This document shows positions 1-8,374 of a stretch of DNA of 61,980 nt, piece after piece (the first letter of the stretch is position 1; each line of letters opens with the position of its first letter). Location: contig NZ_JAQWFR010000025.1 in the NCBI RefSeq assembly GCF_029238675.1, positions 1 to 61,980 on the forward strand, given 5' to 3'. The position numbers were made by a program, and so were the translations under genes. The DNA is from Oceanicoccus sp. GTDB taxonomy: Bacteria; Pseudomonadota; Gammaproteobacteria; Pseudomonadales; Dasaniaceae. The notes below the pieces were generated by a model. It searched no databases, was not told the DNA's origin, and saw only the letters and a list, made by a program, of their open reading frames with translations.

Positions 1-346
1 GCTCAGGAATTAAGTTTCATAATCGCTTCAAATAAATATATTTGCTGCGTGTAAGTCACTTGTTTTCCTGATAATTAATTATTGCCATTATCAGCCTACA
101 AGCGCCCACACGAATTACTTGATCCAATCTGTTAAAGAGCTTTCGATCTCGCCAGGAGATTCGAAGATGTCGGACACGACCTAAGGCCTTGCCAGACTCC
201 CTACTTATGCAGGGGACGCGCATTATACATAGCGCCTCATAATTGGCAACTGCTGAAATGAAAAAAATCTAAGAAATTTAACGATTTAGCACTTTTTGTT
301 GCGGTTCTTTGTCTCGGTCATTTTGTAGCTCAGCCTCGACAAGAGA
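1..346 (-). promoter_or_regulatory. rRNA operon 5' leader (16S gene lies beyond the left edge)
   Basis: Read leftward, this stretch has the hallmarks of a gammaproteobacterial rrn leader. There is an antitermination boxA-like GCTCTTTAACA (about 129-140), preceded by a short hairpin (142-165) in the position of boxB. It is followed by AATTCGTGTGGGCGCTTG, which is typical of Pseudomonas-type leaders, and an inverted repeat TGATAAT...ATTATCA (69-93) that may take part in RNase III processing. The 16S gene itself should begin a short distance to the left of base 1, so this is inferred from leader features and not from rRNA sequence. No protein-coding gene is supported in 1-539. Confidence 0.8.
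222..249 (-). promoter_or_regulatory. rrn promoter P2 (proximal)
   Basis: On the minus strand TTGCCA (244-249) and TATAAT (222-227) are 16 bases apart, followed by GCGCGTCC, again a GC-rich discriminator. It lies 131 bases downstream of P1 with the same spacing. This reproduces the tandem P1/P2 layout of gammaproteobacterial rRNA operons. Confidence 0.75.
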
Positions 347-352
347 GCGCGC

Positions 353-380
353 ATTATACGGGCGAAAACAAGGGTGTCAA
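353..380 (-). promoter_or_regulatory. rrn promoter P1 (upstream)
   Basis: On the minus strand a perfect -35 TTGACA (375-380) and a perfect -10 TATAAT (353-358) are separated by 16 bases. The -10 is followed by a GC-rich GCGCGC discriminator, the signature of stable-RNA promoters under growth-rate and ppGpp control. It fires leftward into the rRNA leader. Confidence 0.8.
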
Positions 381-514
381 CGGGTATCTGTAAATTATTG
401 TCAAAAGGTTTAAAAAGACCATTTTACGGTTAAATAACAGGCTAAAACGAAGCTTCAGGGTAGGTGTTTGTACTTAATTTAAGCAGCGTTAAACACTTAA
501 GATATGGAGGTCGG

Positions 515-576
515 CCGTCATTCCCGCGAAGGCGGGAATCTACAACGCTGGGTTCCCGCCTTCGCGGGAATGACGG
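515..576. repeat. REP-like inverted repeat, copy 1
   Basis: Two arms, each itself a palindrome of the type ATTCCCGCGaagGCGGGAAT, are arranged as an inverted pair flanked by GTCA/TGAC. It is one of five copies in the window. The left part supplies the stop codon and the last residues of msrQ (HSREGGNPAL), so the element was inserted into, or has replaced, the native 3' end of that gene. The element has no coding capacity of its own and is most likely a non-autonomous REP/MITE sequence. Confidence 0.85.
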
Positions 577-1136
577 AGGGCGGGTACGATTCTAAAGGCC
601 AGTAATACAAACAAGATGACACTGTATAGAAGCGCTTCGCCAAAGTCGGAGCGAACCAGCCAGATAAAGTGGGCACAGGCCAATATAGCAATCAGGTAAG
701 TGAGCTGGTGTAGGGTCTTCCAGCGGCGTTTGAGCTTTCTCTGGGCCCAGTTATTGGAGGTAATACCCAGCGGCACCATTAATACCCAAGCGATAATACC
801 CAAGGCCATATAAGGTCGCTCGGCAAATTCCTCTACAAAGATGGGCCAACTCCAACCTAACAAATAGGTGAGCACAGCGGACAAGTGTAGGGATGCATAG
901 AACCAAGTGAAGAGGCCAATCATTCTTCTATAGCGTAAAACCGCTGGACTCTTAGTCAGGGTGCGTATTGGGCTTATCGCCAAAGTTAGTAGCAAGAACC
1001 GAATAGCCCACTCCCCCGTTTCCAATACCAGCTCTTTACCAGCGTCGGGGCCTAGCTGACCTGACACCGCAAAATAGACCAACACCAACATAGGGATTAG
1101 ACAAACAAGGAAGGCTAAGGTTTTTTTTAGAGTCAT
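540..1136 (-). CDS. msrQ: MsrQ, haem-binding membrane subunit of the MsrPQ methionine sulfoxide reductase
   Basis: Ferric-reductase-like integral membrane protein that passes electrons from the quinone pool to periplasmic MsrP. I chose the ATG at 1136 (MTLKKTLAF) over the upstream in-frame ATG at 1211, because the longer form overlaps the end of msrP. This gives 198 residues, close to the roughly 200 usual for the family. The helices carry the family's histidines (YASLHLS, KTLHQLTY, ILACAHFIWL). Its gene starts 13 bases after the msrP stop, forming the standard msrPQ operon. The last ten residues are encoded by a REP element, so the C-terminus is not native. I expect function to be kept because the helices are complete. 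Confidence 0.9.
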   Translation of the reverse strand: MTLKKTLAFLVCLIPMLVLVYFAVSGQLGPDAGKELVLETGEWAIRFLLLTLAISPIRTLTKSPAVLRYRRMIGLFTWFYASLHLSAVLTYLLGWSWPIFVEEFAERPYMALGIIAWVLMVPLGITSNNWAQRKLKRRWKTLHQLTYLIAILACAHFIWLVRSDFGEALLYSVILFVLLAFRIVPALRHSREGGNPAL

Positions 1137-1149
1137 TGAATAGGTCAGC

Positions 1150-2160
1150 TTAATAAAACTTACGCAAATCCATACCGGTATAGAGCGAAGCGACTTGCTC
1201 ACCATATCCATTAAACGGTTCCGTTAGAATACGGTTAGGCGAGAAAATACCAGAAGGTAAGCGTCGTTCTGATTTTTGACTCCAACGTGGGTGATCAACA
1301 TCAGGATTTACATTGGCATAAAAACCATACTCACTAGCCTGCAACAAATTCCAGGTGGTTGGGGGCTCTTTTTCTAAAAATTTAATTTTGACAATGGATT
1401 TAATACTCTTAAAACCATACTTCCATGGCACGACTAAACGAATTGGCGCGCCATTTTGATTGGGTAAAACCTTTCCGTATAAACCAACTGACATCAAGGT
1501 CAAAGGGTGCATAGCTTCATCCATTCGCAAACCTTCTACATAGGGCCAATCAATAGTACTGGTACGAGAACGCTGGCCTTTCATTTCCCTGGGGCGGTAT
1601 AGGGTTTCAAAAGCTATATATTTTGCCTTTGAGGTAGGCTGCATTTGCTTGATTAAATCAGCCAGCGAAAAACCAATCCAGGGCACCACCATCGACCAGG
1701 CTTCGACACAACGTAAACGGTAAATACGCTCTTCGAGATCCACTTTACTTAAAATATCTTCTAGCTGATAAGTGCCGGGGTTTTCTACTTCACCCTCAAT
1801 GACAATCGACCAGGGGTCTGTTGTTAATGTATGGGCATTACGTGCAGGGTCTGTTTTACCGGTACCAAACTCATAGAAGTTGTTATAGCTGGCAACATCA
1901 TCGTAAGGCGTTAACTCTTCATCCGTATAAAAACCTTCAGGGCCTTTCTTTGCCTTGATGTAATTTAACGCTTTGAGACGGTCATCAGCTTGGGCAAAGC
2001 CAGCAGCCCCCACAGCCATAACACCACCAGCAGCAAGGGTACTACCCATAAACTGGCGACGATTTAGATAAACGGATTCGGAGGTTATTTCGGAGGAGGC
2101 GATATCTGGTGTTTTTTTAATAAGCACTACACAATTCCTATGGGAAACCGAATCATTCAC
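1150..2160 (-). CDS. msrP: MsrP, periplasmic molybdopterin methionine sulfoxide reductase catalytic subunit
   Basis: 336-residue sulfite-oxidase-fold protein that repairs oxidised methionines of envelope proteins, using electrons from MsrQ. A Tat signal is visible at about residues 34-58 (NRRQFM followed by a hydrophobic stretch ending AQA). The molybdopterin-ligand cysteine lies in RLRCVEAWSMVVPW. The C-terminal half has the family blocks PLTLMSVGLYGK, NGAPIRLVVPWKYGFK and YGFYANVNPDVDHPRW, close to E. coli MsrP. The start may lie a little further downstream, since about 30 residues precede the twin arginine. It is the first gene of the msrPQ operon; pssA ends 60 bases upstream on the same strand. 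Confidence 0.95.
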   Translation of the reverse strand: MNDSVSHRNCVVLIKKTPDIASSEITSESVYLNRRQFMGSTLAAGGVMAVGAAGFAQADDRLKALNYIKAKKGPEGFYTDEELTPYDDVASYNNFYEFGTGKTDPARNAHTLTTDPWSIVIEGEVENPGTYQLEDILSKVDLEERIYRLRCVEAWSMVVPWIGFSLADLIKQMQPTSKAKYIAFETLYRPREMKGQRSRTSTIDWPYVEGLRMDEAMHPLTLMSVGLYGKVLPNQNGAPIRLVVPWKYGFKSIKSIVKIKFLEKEPPTTWNLLQASEYGFYANVNPDVDHPRWSQKSERRLPSGIFSPNRILTEPFNGYGEQVASLYTGMDLRKFY

Positions 2161-2220
2161 TTGAGGATATGAGCATTTATACGGAAAAAGGTTCCTAAAT
2201 GATCAATGTAGACGTTTTTG

Positions 2221-3087
2221 TTATTTTGCGCGTAGCATCGTCCAGACTTTAGTGGCGGGGCCAGACAAAGCATACAGAACGGCAACAGCCAGCAGAATTT
2301 TTGCGGGGTCCAGCATAACCAGGCCAAACAATACCACCACAAGAATCATCACCACAAAAGGTACACGACCACGGAGATCTAAACCTTTAAAGCTATGGTA
2401 TGGCACATTCAGGATCATCAGAAATCCAGCAATACCTGTCATCAAACCGGCAACCACTGCCAACTCAAAAGGTATGCCATTACCCACATAACCAATGTCG
2501 TGACAAACCCATATAGTACCGGCAACTACAGCGGCGGCGGCTGGACTTGCCAAGCCGGAGAAGTAATTTTTATCGGCGGTATCAATTTGCGTATTAAAGC
2601 GGGCCAAACGCAGGGCCGCGCAGGCAACGTAAATAAAAGAACAGGTCCAACCAAATTTACCTAAATCTGACAAAGCCCAACTAAACATCACTAAAGCAGG
2701 CGCCACGCCAAAGGACACCATATCCGCCAAGCTATCGTACTCAGCACCAAATTTACTTTGAGTATTGGTTAAGCGAGCAACACGGCCATCTAAACCATCA
2801 AGAATCATCGCTACAAAAATCGCAATAGCGGCCGCTTCAAACTTACCGTTAATGCCTGCGATAACGGCGTAATAGCCTGAAAACAAAGCCGCCGTAGTAA
2901 ATAAGTTAGGCAGTAAATAGATACCACGACGACGAATGGTTTTACCATCAACCGAGACTTCCTCTTCATGTTCATCAATCAGGATTAATGACTCCGGAGG
3001 CGTTTCTGGTTGCTCGGTTATATTCTCTGGCGCATCAGCAGAAACATCGCGCAAAGGGGGGGTAGGTTCTTTTGGCGTATCATTCAT
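2221..3087 (-). CDS. pssA: CDP-diacylglycerol--serine O-phosphatidyltransferase
   Basis: Inner-membrane enzyme making phosphatidylserine, the precursor of phosphatidylethanolamine, from CDP-diacylglycerol and serine. The CDP-alcohol phosphotransferase signature is intact: DGLDGRVAR, then G and two spaced aspartates (FGAEYDSLADM). Several hydrophobic helices follow. The 288 residues include an acidic, proline-rich N-terminal tail of about 55 residues before the first helix (RGIYLLPNLFT), as in Pseudomonas-type type II PssA. It lies between ilvY and msrP on the same strand, about 50-60 bases from each. In many relatives pssA also sits beside ilvC, so the neighbourhood supports the call. Confidence 0.93.
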   Translation of the reverse strand: MNDTPKEPTPPLRDVSADAPENITEQPETPPESLILIDEHEEEVSVDGKTIRRRGIYLLPNLFTTAALFSGYYAVIAGINGKFEAAAIAIFVAMILDGLDGRVARLTNTQSKFGAEYDSLADMVSFGVAPALVMFSWALSDLGKFGWTCSFIYVACAALRLARFNTQIDTADKNYFSGLASPAAAAVVAGTIWVCHDIGYVGNGIPFELAVVAGLMTGIAGFLMILNVPYHSFKGLDLRGRVPFVVMILVVVLFGLVMLDPAKILLAVAVLYALSGPATKVWTMLRAK

Positions 3088-3136
3088 AGTAGAACTGCTT
3101 ATATAGAGGAAACAAACGAATGCCGCCCATGATAAA

Positions 3137-4048
3137 TTAAAACTCGCTGCGGTACGATGCTTTTGCGCATTCCCAGAAGGCTTTTACCAATGGGTTTTCC
3201 AAACGCTGGGCTGAAGCACCCAAGCCTACGGCAAAGGGAGCCAACGGGGGCTGAACATCCAGTACCTGCACTTTATCCTTTAACGGGCTATTTACCAAAA
3301 CTAACTCAGGGACGACACCGACCCCCAAACCAAGCCCTACCATACTGACAATAGCCTCATGGCCACTGACCTGTGCGTAGATATCAGGCTTGATACTTTG
3401 GGAGCGGAACCATTGGTCCAAGCGGGTTCTGGCCAAGCCTCGCTCCGACACAATAAAAGGAATATCCTGCCAGTTAATGGAGGTTGATGCATCCTGATGG
3501 GCGGCTATGGTGCTTTCGACGGCACAATGAACAACAGGATAAATAAAGAGTAAGGGTGAGTGAGTTAAGGTCTGGAACTGGATTTTTGAGGGCAGTTTAT
3601 CGGGTCTGGCAGCAATGGCCACATCGTCCTCGCCACTCATTAAATGCTCAATCGCATCGGCTTGATCCCCAGTGCGCAACTTAATATCAATATCGGGGTA
3701 GCGTGCTCTAAAGGGTTCAAGCAGGTCAGACAACACACTATAAGCCGCAGTCACCGAACAATAAACGCTGACCTCACCGCTAAGCTCTTCGGCATCACGG
3801 CGAATAACTTCCATAAAAGAGCGCCACTGCCCCAAGGTTTGGCGGGCATAGGACTGAAATTGACGACCGGTTTCAGTCAGCCGAACACTTCTATTATCCC
3901 GCTCCAGTAAACGCTGCCCTACTTCTTCCTCAATTTTCTTGAGGCTTCGACTAACCGCTGAAGCACTCATATGGAGGGCATCACCCGTTTGGCTGAAGTG
4001 TAAGCTCTCTGAGAGAGCCAGAAATAGCTCCAAATCTTTAGTATCCAT
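3137..4048 (-). CDS. ilvY: LysR-family activator of ilvC
   Basis: 303-residue LysR-type regulator. The N-terminal winged helix-turn-helix is clear (LFLALSESLHFSQTGDALHM, SASAVSRSLKKIEEEVG, LLERDNRSVRLTETG), followed by the periplasmic-binding-like effector domain. It is divergent from ilvC with a 160-base shared control region, the classic ilvY-ilvC arrangement. There IlvY activates ilvC when acetolactate or acetohydroxybutyrate accumulates and represses itself. The assignment rests on family plus position. Confidence 0.9.
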   Translation of the reverse strand: MDTKDLELFLALSESLHFSQTGDALHMSASAVSRSLKKIEEEVGQRLLERDNRSVRLTETGRQFQSYARQTLGQWRSFMEVIRRDAEELSGEVSVYCSVTAAYSVLSDLLEPFRARYPDIDIKLRTGDQADAIEHLMSGEDDVAIAARPDKLPSKIQFQTLTHSPLLFIYPVVHCAVESTIAAHQDASTSINWQDIPFIVSERGLARTRLDQWFRSQSIKPDIYAQVSGHEAIVSMVGLGLGVGVVPELVLVNSPLKDKVQVLDVQPPLAPFAVGLGASAQRLENPLVKAFWECAKASYRSEF

Positions 4049-4073
4049 TGGACAGCCTACCTACAAATCATTG

Positions 4074-4139
4074 TTGCGTATTTTGCACTACTGTATAGCA
4101 AATAGATCATTTTACGCAACGATATTTTTTCTATATAGT
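4074..4139 (+). promoter_or_regulatory. ilvC promoter with IlvY operator candidates
   Basis: A candidate promoter reads TTTACG (4111-4116), 17 bases, TATAGT (4134-4139). It overlaps a perfect 7-base inverted repeat, TTGCGTA (4074-4080) and TACGCAA (4113-4119). Inner half-sites are TTTTGCAC and TAGCAAAT. TTGC/GCAA half-sites in the ilvY-ilvC gap match the known IlvY recognition pattern. The right arm overlapping the -35 fits an activator that remodels DNA at the promoter. Confidence 0.6.
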
Positions 4140-4208
4140 GCGCGCACTGAATTTTGAATGGTGGCCAGAGCTAAAGATCTGGCCCCGACTTTATATAGGA
4201 GTTACCCC

Positions 4209-5684
4209 ATGGGCCAAAACTATTTCAACACCCTTCCACTGCGCCTGCAGCTGGAAGAACTCGCCAAATGCCGTTTTATGGACCGCGAAGAATTCGCTAA
4301 CGGCTGTGACTATATCAAAGGCAAAAAGATCGTTATCGTCGGCTGTGGGGCACAGGGCCTAAACCAAGGCTTGAACTTACGTGACTCTGGCCTTGATGTA
4401 TCTTACACACTGCGCGCTGTAGCCATTGAAGAAAAGCGTCAGTCATGGAAAAACGCGACTGAAAACGGTTTTAACGTTGGTACTTATGAAGAGCTGATCC
4501 CACAAGCTGATATCGTAATGAACCTAACACCAGATAAGCAGCACACTGATGTTGTTACCACCATCATGCCTTTGATGAAGCAAGGCGCCACCCTGGATTA
4601 CGCACACGGCTTTAACCTGGTTGAAGAAGGCATGCAGGTCCGTGAAGATTTAACCGTTGTTATGTGCTGCCCTAAGTGCCCCGGTTCTGAAGTCCGCGCT
4701 GAGTATGTACGTGGTTTTGGTGTTCCAACACTGATCGCTGTTCACCGTGAAAACGATCCTAATGGCGACGGCCTTGATATCGCTAAAGCACTGGCTTCAG
4801 GCACAGGTGGTGATCGCGCTGGTGTTCTTGAGTCCTCTCCTATCGCTGAAGTTAAATCTGACTTAATGGGTGAGCAAACTATTCTTTGCGGTATGTTACA
4901 GACCGGTTCTATTCTTTGCTTCGACAAAATGGTCGAGCAAGGCATTGACGCTGGTTACGCTTCAAAATTAATTCAGTACGGTTGGGAAACGGTAACTGAA
5001 GGTTTGAAGATGGGCGGCATCACTAACATGATGGACCGTTTATCAAACCCTGCCAAAGTTAAAGCTTATGACTTGGCTGAAGAACTTAAAGATATTATGC
5101 GTCCTTTATACCAGAAGCATCAGGACGATATTATGTCCGGTCACTTCTCTCGCACTATGATGGACGATTGGGCTGCTGACGATAAGAACCTGCTGGGCTG
5201 GCGTGCCGCCACTGCTGAAACAGCGTTTGAAAAATCGTCTAATACTGATCAGGAAATTTCTGAGCAGGAATTTTATGACAACGGTATTTTGATGGTAGCC
5301 ATGGTTAAAGCCGGTGTTGAGCTAGCGTTTGAAACGATGGTTGATGCGGGTATTAAAGAAGAGTCTGCTTACTACGAGTCTCTGCATGAAACTCCATTAA
5401 TCGCTAACACCATCGCCCGTAAGAAGCTGTATGAAATGAATGTAGTTATTTCTGATACCGCTGAGTACGGTTGTTACTTGTTTGATCACGCTTGTAAGCC
5501 TTTGTTAGAAGACTTTATGAAGAAGATTAGCACTGACGTTATTGGTAAGGGTTTAGACCTTAAAGATAATGGTGTTGATAATCAGGAGTTGGTGGCTATT
5601 AATGCTGAGCTTCGTAACCACCCGGTTGAAGTGATTGGTACTAAGCTTCGTGGCTATATGACTGCAATGCAGAAAATCGTTTAA
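4209..5684 (+). CDS. ilvC: Ketol-acid reductoisomerase, class II (long form)
   Basis: Second common step of isoleucine and valine synthesis: NADPH-dependent isomerisation and reduction of acetolactate or acetohydroxybutyrate. I use the ATG at 4209 ([15 protein letters not shown]), which has an AGGAG Shine-Dalgarno at about 4197. It gives 491 residues, exactly the E. coli length; the frame is open further upstream but has no support there. The nucleotide-binding loop is [15 protein letters not shown]. Metal-binding and catalytic blocks are [12 protein letters not shown] and [16 protein letters not shown], duplicated as expected for class II. It is transcribed alone, ending at a strong terminator. 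Confidence 0.97.
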   Translation: MGQNYFNTLPLRLQLEELAKCRFMDREEFANGCDYIKGKKIVIVGCGAQGLNQGLNLRDSGLDVSYTLRAVAIEEKRQSWKNATENGFNVGTYEELIPQADIVMNLTPDKQHTDVVTTIMPLMKQGATLDYAHGFNLVEEGMQVREDLTVVMCCPKCPGSEVRAEYVRGFGVPTLIAVHRENDPNGDGLDIAKALASGTGGDRAGVLESSPIAEVKSDLMGEQTILCGMLQTGSILCFDKMVEQGIDAGYASKLIQYGWETVTEGLKMGGITNMMDRLSNPAKVKAYDLAEELKDIMRPLYQKHQDDIMSGHFSRTMMDDWAADDKNLLGWRAATAETAFEKSSNTDQEISEQEFYDNGILMVAMVKAGVELAFETMVDAGIKEESAYYESLHETPLIANTIARKKLYEMNVVISDTAEYGCYLFDHACKPLLEDFMKKISTDVIGKGLDLKDNGVDNQELVAINAELRNHPVEVIGTKLRGYMTAMQKIV

Positions 5685-5700
5685 GTAAAGCGCTAACGTA

Positions 5701-5729
5701 AAAAGGCCGGTCATTGACCGGCCTTTTTT
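5701..5729 (+). terminator. Intrinsic terminator of ilvC
   Basis: The hairpin AAAAGGCCGGTC-att-GACCGGCCTTTT runs into a T tract just after the ilvC stop. The long A/T base on both sides may let it act in both directions, also serving the convergent desaturase gene. Confidence 0.9.
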
Positions 5730-5735
5730 GTGGCT

Positions 5736-5795
5736 CGTCATTCCCGCGAAGGCGGGAACCCAGCACTGTAGATTCCCGCCTCCGCGGGAATGACA
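5736..5795. repeat. REP-like inverted repeat, copy 2
   Basis: Same architecture as copy 1: GTCATTCCCGCGaaggCGGGAA, a short centre (CCCAGCACTGTAG), then the inverted arm ending GCGGGAATGAC. It lies between the convergent ilvC and desaturase genes, a usual location for such elements. Confidence 0.85.
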
Positions 5796-5803
5796 GTATA
5801 GGA

Positions 5804-6820
5804 TTAAACATGAACCCAACGATTAGCCGTTATAAATGTACTCAAGTCATTAAACTTCACACCATTCTCTACCATCACCTTGTGTGCCGCCTTGGCTACC
5901 ATTTGGCGAATATAAAACGGCTGCCCCACTACAAAGTGATGAATGGCATGAGTACTACCAAAGTTAAAGCAAAACAAATGCAATGGCGCAAAAAACCAGG
6001 GCTTAAGAATTTGCGTTTGCTGGATCAGGTTATTCACACCACCGTAATAGTGCATCGCTGAAGTCACAAAATTTAAAGAGGCTGAGCGAATAAAGTTAGG
6101 GACAATTAATACCACCACCAGAAAATCAAGAACATTCATGCTCTGCAAAAACCACGCAGGATAAGCTGTAGCTGCGCCCCAAAAAGCATCATAGGTGTGG
6201 AATACCAGGAACACATACCAGCCACCAAAATAGAGAATAGCCAGCGGGAATGCTGCATTAAGCACTTCCAGTGCCGAGAAGTTTTTGATGTCTTTTTTCA
6301 AAGCAGTACGGCGAGCCAACATACCAAGCAGGCCATCAAACATCACCAGATAACGCATTAAAAATCCATAGGCGATACCATTGCCTACCAGGCGTTCTTC
6401 CAAATCTTTTTCTGTGCCGGAAACCTTATGATGTAAAAAGTGCATACCACGGCGATACCAGGGGCTTACGGTATTGGGGCGCATTACCCAAACCACTAGC
6501 ATCATTAGATTGTGCATAAACTTATTTTTACGGAAATACTGACGATGAATCAGGTCATGCTCTAATTCATGGGAAAGAGAGGCAAACACTGCCGCTGAGA
6601 CAATACAAAGCCAGGCTGGAATCACATCAATATAATAGAGATAAGCACCGCCAATCATGCCCCCCAAAGATAGCAACATAATGGCAAAACCAATCCAGTC
6701 CTGATATTGCAAGATGCTGTACTTGGCACGCAAGCGTTGTTCCTCGGCTTTAATCGTAGTGACGATATCAGCAATACGCTGCTCTACCGAAACGGGTACT
6801 GAGGGATCAGAAAGCTTCAT
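5804..6820 (-). CDS. Membrane fatty-acid desaturase / alkane hydroxylase-like di-iron protein
   Basis: 338-residue membrane protein with the three histidine clusters of the fatty-acid desaturase superfamily: HELEHD (about residue 85), HFLHH (about 127) and HAIHH (near 290). These ligate a di-iron centre. At least four hydrophobic helices are visible, two before the second box and two or more in the middle. The substrate cannot be read from sequence; acyl-lipid or acyl-CoA desaturation is more likely than alkane hydroxylation, because no rubredoxin or alk genes are nearby. It has its own upstream gap of about 190 bases and converges on ilvC. Confidence 0.8.
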   Translation of the reverse strand: MKLSDPSVPVSVEQRIADIVTTIKAEEQRLRAKYSILQYQDWIGFAIMLLSLGGMIGGAYLYYIDVIPAWLCIVSAAVFASLSHELEHDLIHRQYFRKNKFMHNLMMLVVWVMRPNTVSPWYRRGMHFLHHKVSGTEKDLEERLVGNGIAYGFLMRYLVMFDGLLGMLARRTALKKDIKNFSALEVLNAAFPLAILYFGGWYVFLVFHTYDAFWGAATAYPAWFLQSMNVLDFLVVVLIVPNFIRSASLNFVTSAMHYYGGVNNLIQQTQILKPWFFAPLHLFCFNFGSTHAIHHFVVGQPFYIRQMVAKAAHKVMVENGVKFNDLSTFITANRWVHV

Positions 6821-7012
6821 GTTATGACTGGCTCCGGGGTTATTAATACTGAATCGTATTCAGGGGCTATTTAAACGCGAAGCATTCTAACAAAAAGCCA
6901 GAACCTGAACACATTTATATTACGTAGAAACGGCAATATTAGCTCAAAATAAAACCCAGATAGGCAAAGATCGTTAAAGAGGGGTTATTGCTAAAGAACT
7001 AAGTAACCGCAC

Positions 7013-7633
7013 TTAATAACTGGCGGCTATGGCTGCTTTTTGTTCAATGACTGCCCAATTCTTTGTTGCTATATCGAACTCGGAAAGCATCCAGGTGCCA
7101 CCGACGCAAAGGACATTATCCAGAGCCAGGAAGTCAGCGGCGTTGACTTCACTAACACCTCCAGTTGGGCAGAACTTTATTTGCGGTAAAGGCCCGGCGA
7201 TGGATTTAAGCATGGGAATACCACCAGCCGCCTGAGCGGGGAAGAATTTCATATAAGTAATACCATGAGCAAGCAGGCTCATGGCTTCGCTGGGAGTGGC
7301 AACGCCAGGTAATAGCGGTACCGACTGGGCCAAAGCAGCGTCCACTAAAGCCTGTGTACTGCCCGGACTAACCAAAAACTCGGCGCCGGCCGCTACAGAT
7401 GCCGCCAGGTCTTCAGGGGTAATAACCGTTCCAGCCCCCACAATAGCTTCGGGAACTTGCTGCTTGATCTCGGCAATGGCTGCCAGGCCATGCTCAGTGC
7501 GCAGGGTCACCTCTAACACTTTTAAACCGCCATTCACCAGAGCCTGTGCCATGGGCACCGCATCTTCAAGGTGATCAATAACAATCACCGGTATCACTGG
7601 GCTGGTTTGCATAATGTGTTCAATGGTTTTCAT
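7013..7633 (-). CDS. eda: KDPG/KHG aldolase
   Basis: Last step of the Entner-Doudoroff pathway: it cleaves 2-keto-3-deoxy-6-phosphogluconate to pyruvate and glyceraldehyde-3-phosphate. 206 residues with the class I aldolase barrel. The catalytic glutamate is in VLEVTLRT (E41) and the Schiff-base lysine in YMKFFPAQ (K129). The phosphate-binding loop is FCPTGGV. It is the last gene of edd-zwf-pgl-eda, 25 bases after pgl, all transcribed leftward. Confidence 0.96.
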   Translation of the reverse strand: MKTIEHIMQTSPVIPVIVIDHLEDAVPMAQALVNGGLKVLEVTLRTEHGLAAIAEIKQQVPEAIVGAGTVITPEDLAASVAAGAEFLVSPGSTQALVDAALAQSVPLLPGVATPSEAMSLLAHGITYMKFFPAQAAGGIPMLKSIAGPLPQIKFCPTGGVSEVNAADFLALDNVLCVGGTWMLSEFDIATKNWAVIEQKAAIAASY

Positions 7634-7658
7634 AGGGGGTCAATCATTCCAAATAAGT

Positions 7659-8369
7659 TTAAGGCGCCCAGTACACTTTTACGGGTACGCTTTCTTGCTG
7701 TAACACGGCACTGATAGGGCTTAGCTTAGCGTTATTGTTTTTAAGGGCCTGTTGATAGGTGACCAGTTTTTCTTCACCGGTAATTAATAGATGCAATTGC
7801 CGGGACTTTAATAAGCCCGACAAGGTTAATGTCATTCTCTCCGTTAATGGACCGGTGACATCACTGGGGGCTGCTTGAATGGCCGCGCAAAGCTGGGGAG
7901 CCGAAGAATCTAACGCTTCATCCAAGCCATCGGCACCGGGAAATAAAGACGCGGTATGCGCATCAGGCCCCATACCCAACAAAGTAAAATCAAAGGGCTG
8001 CTGTAATTGCTGATAGCGCAACTCACAATCCGCCAGCCCCTGTTCCGCTGATGGATGATTGGACTTCATGGCAATAAATTTGGCCACTGCCGCCTGATTT
8101 TGCAGCAGGTTTTCAATAATAAAAGTTTCATTACTGCCGCTTTCACCAGGATTAACCCAACGCTCATCCACCAAGGCAACATGAACACGCTGCCAGTCCA
8201 TCACTGTTTTTGAAAGGGCTTGGTAAAAAGGCTTGGGACTACTCCCCCCTGAGACTAAAAAACCAGCTTGCTGTCTTCGCTCTATAGCAGTAGTTAATTG
8301 ATCAGCACAATCAGCGACCAGGGCAGCAAACAAACTATCGCGATCAGTAAAAAAACATTCGGTTATCAC
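7659..8369 (-). CDS. pgl: 6-phosphogluconolactonase
   Basis: DevB/SOL-type lactonase that hydrolyses 6-phosphoglucono-lactone between G6PDH and the dehydratase. 236 residues starting with GTG. Family blocks SGGSSPKPFYQAL and VALVDERWV are followed by the LLGMGPDAHTASLFPG motif. It starts only five bases after the zwf stop, so it is translationally linked to zwf. Confidence 0.95.
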   Translation of the reverse strand: MITECFFTDRDSLFAALVADCADQLTTAIERRQQAGFLVSGGSSPKPFYQALSKTVMDWQRVHVALVDERWVNPGESGSNETFIIENLLQNQAAVAKFIAMKSNHPSAEQGLADCELRYQQLQQPFDFTLLGMGPDAHTASLFPGADGLDEALDSSAPQLCAAIQAAPSDVTGPLTERMTLTLSGLLKSRQLHLLITGEEKLVTYQQALKNNNAKLSPISAVLQQESVPVKVYWAP

Positions 8370-8374
8370 GCTGT

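Noticed and set aside
540..1211. Longer MsrQ start at 1211
   Set aside because: The 25 extra residues overlap the end of msrP and match nothing in the family; the ATG at 1136 gives the normal length.
4158..4208. Extended N-terminus of IlvC
   Set aside because: The ATG at 4209 has a good Shine-Dalgarno and matches the E. coli start and length; the upstream GTG lies close to the promoter.
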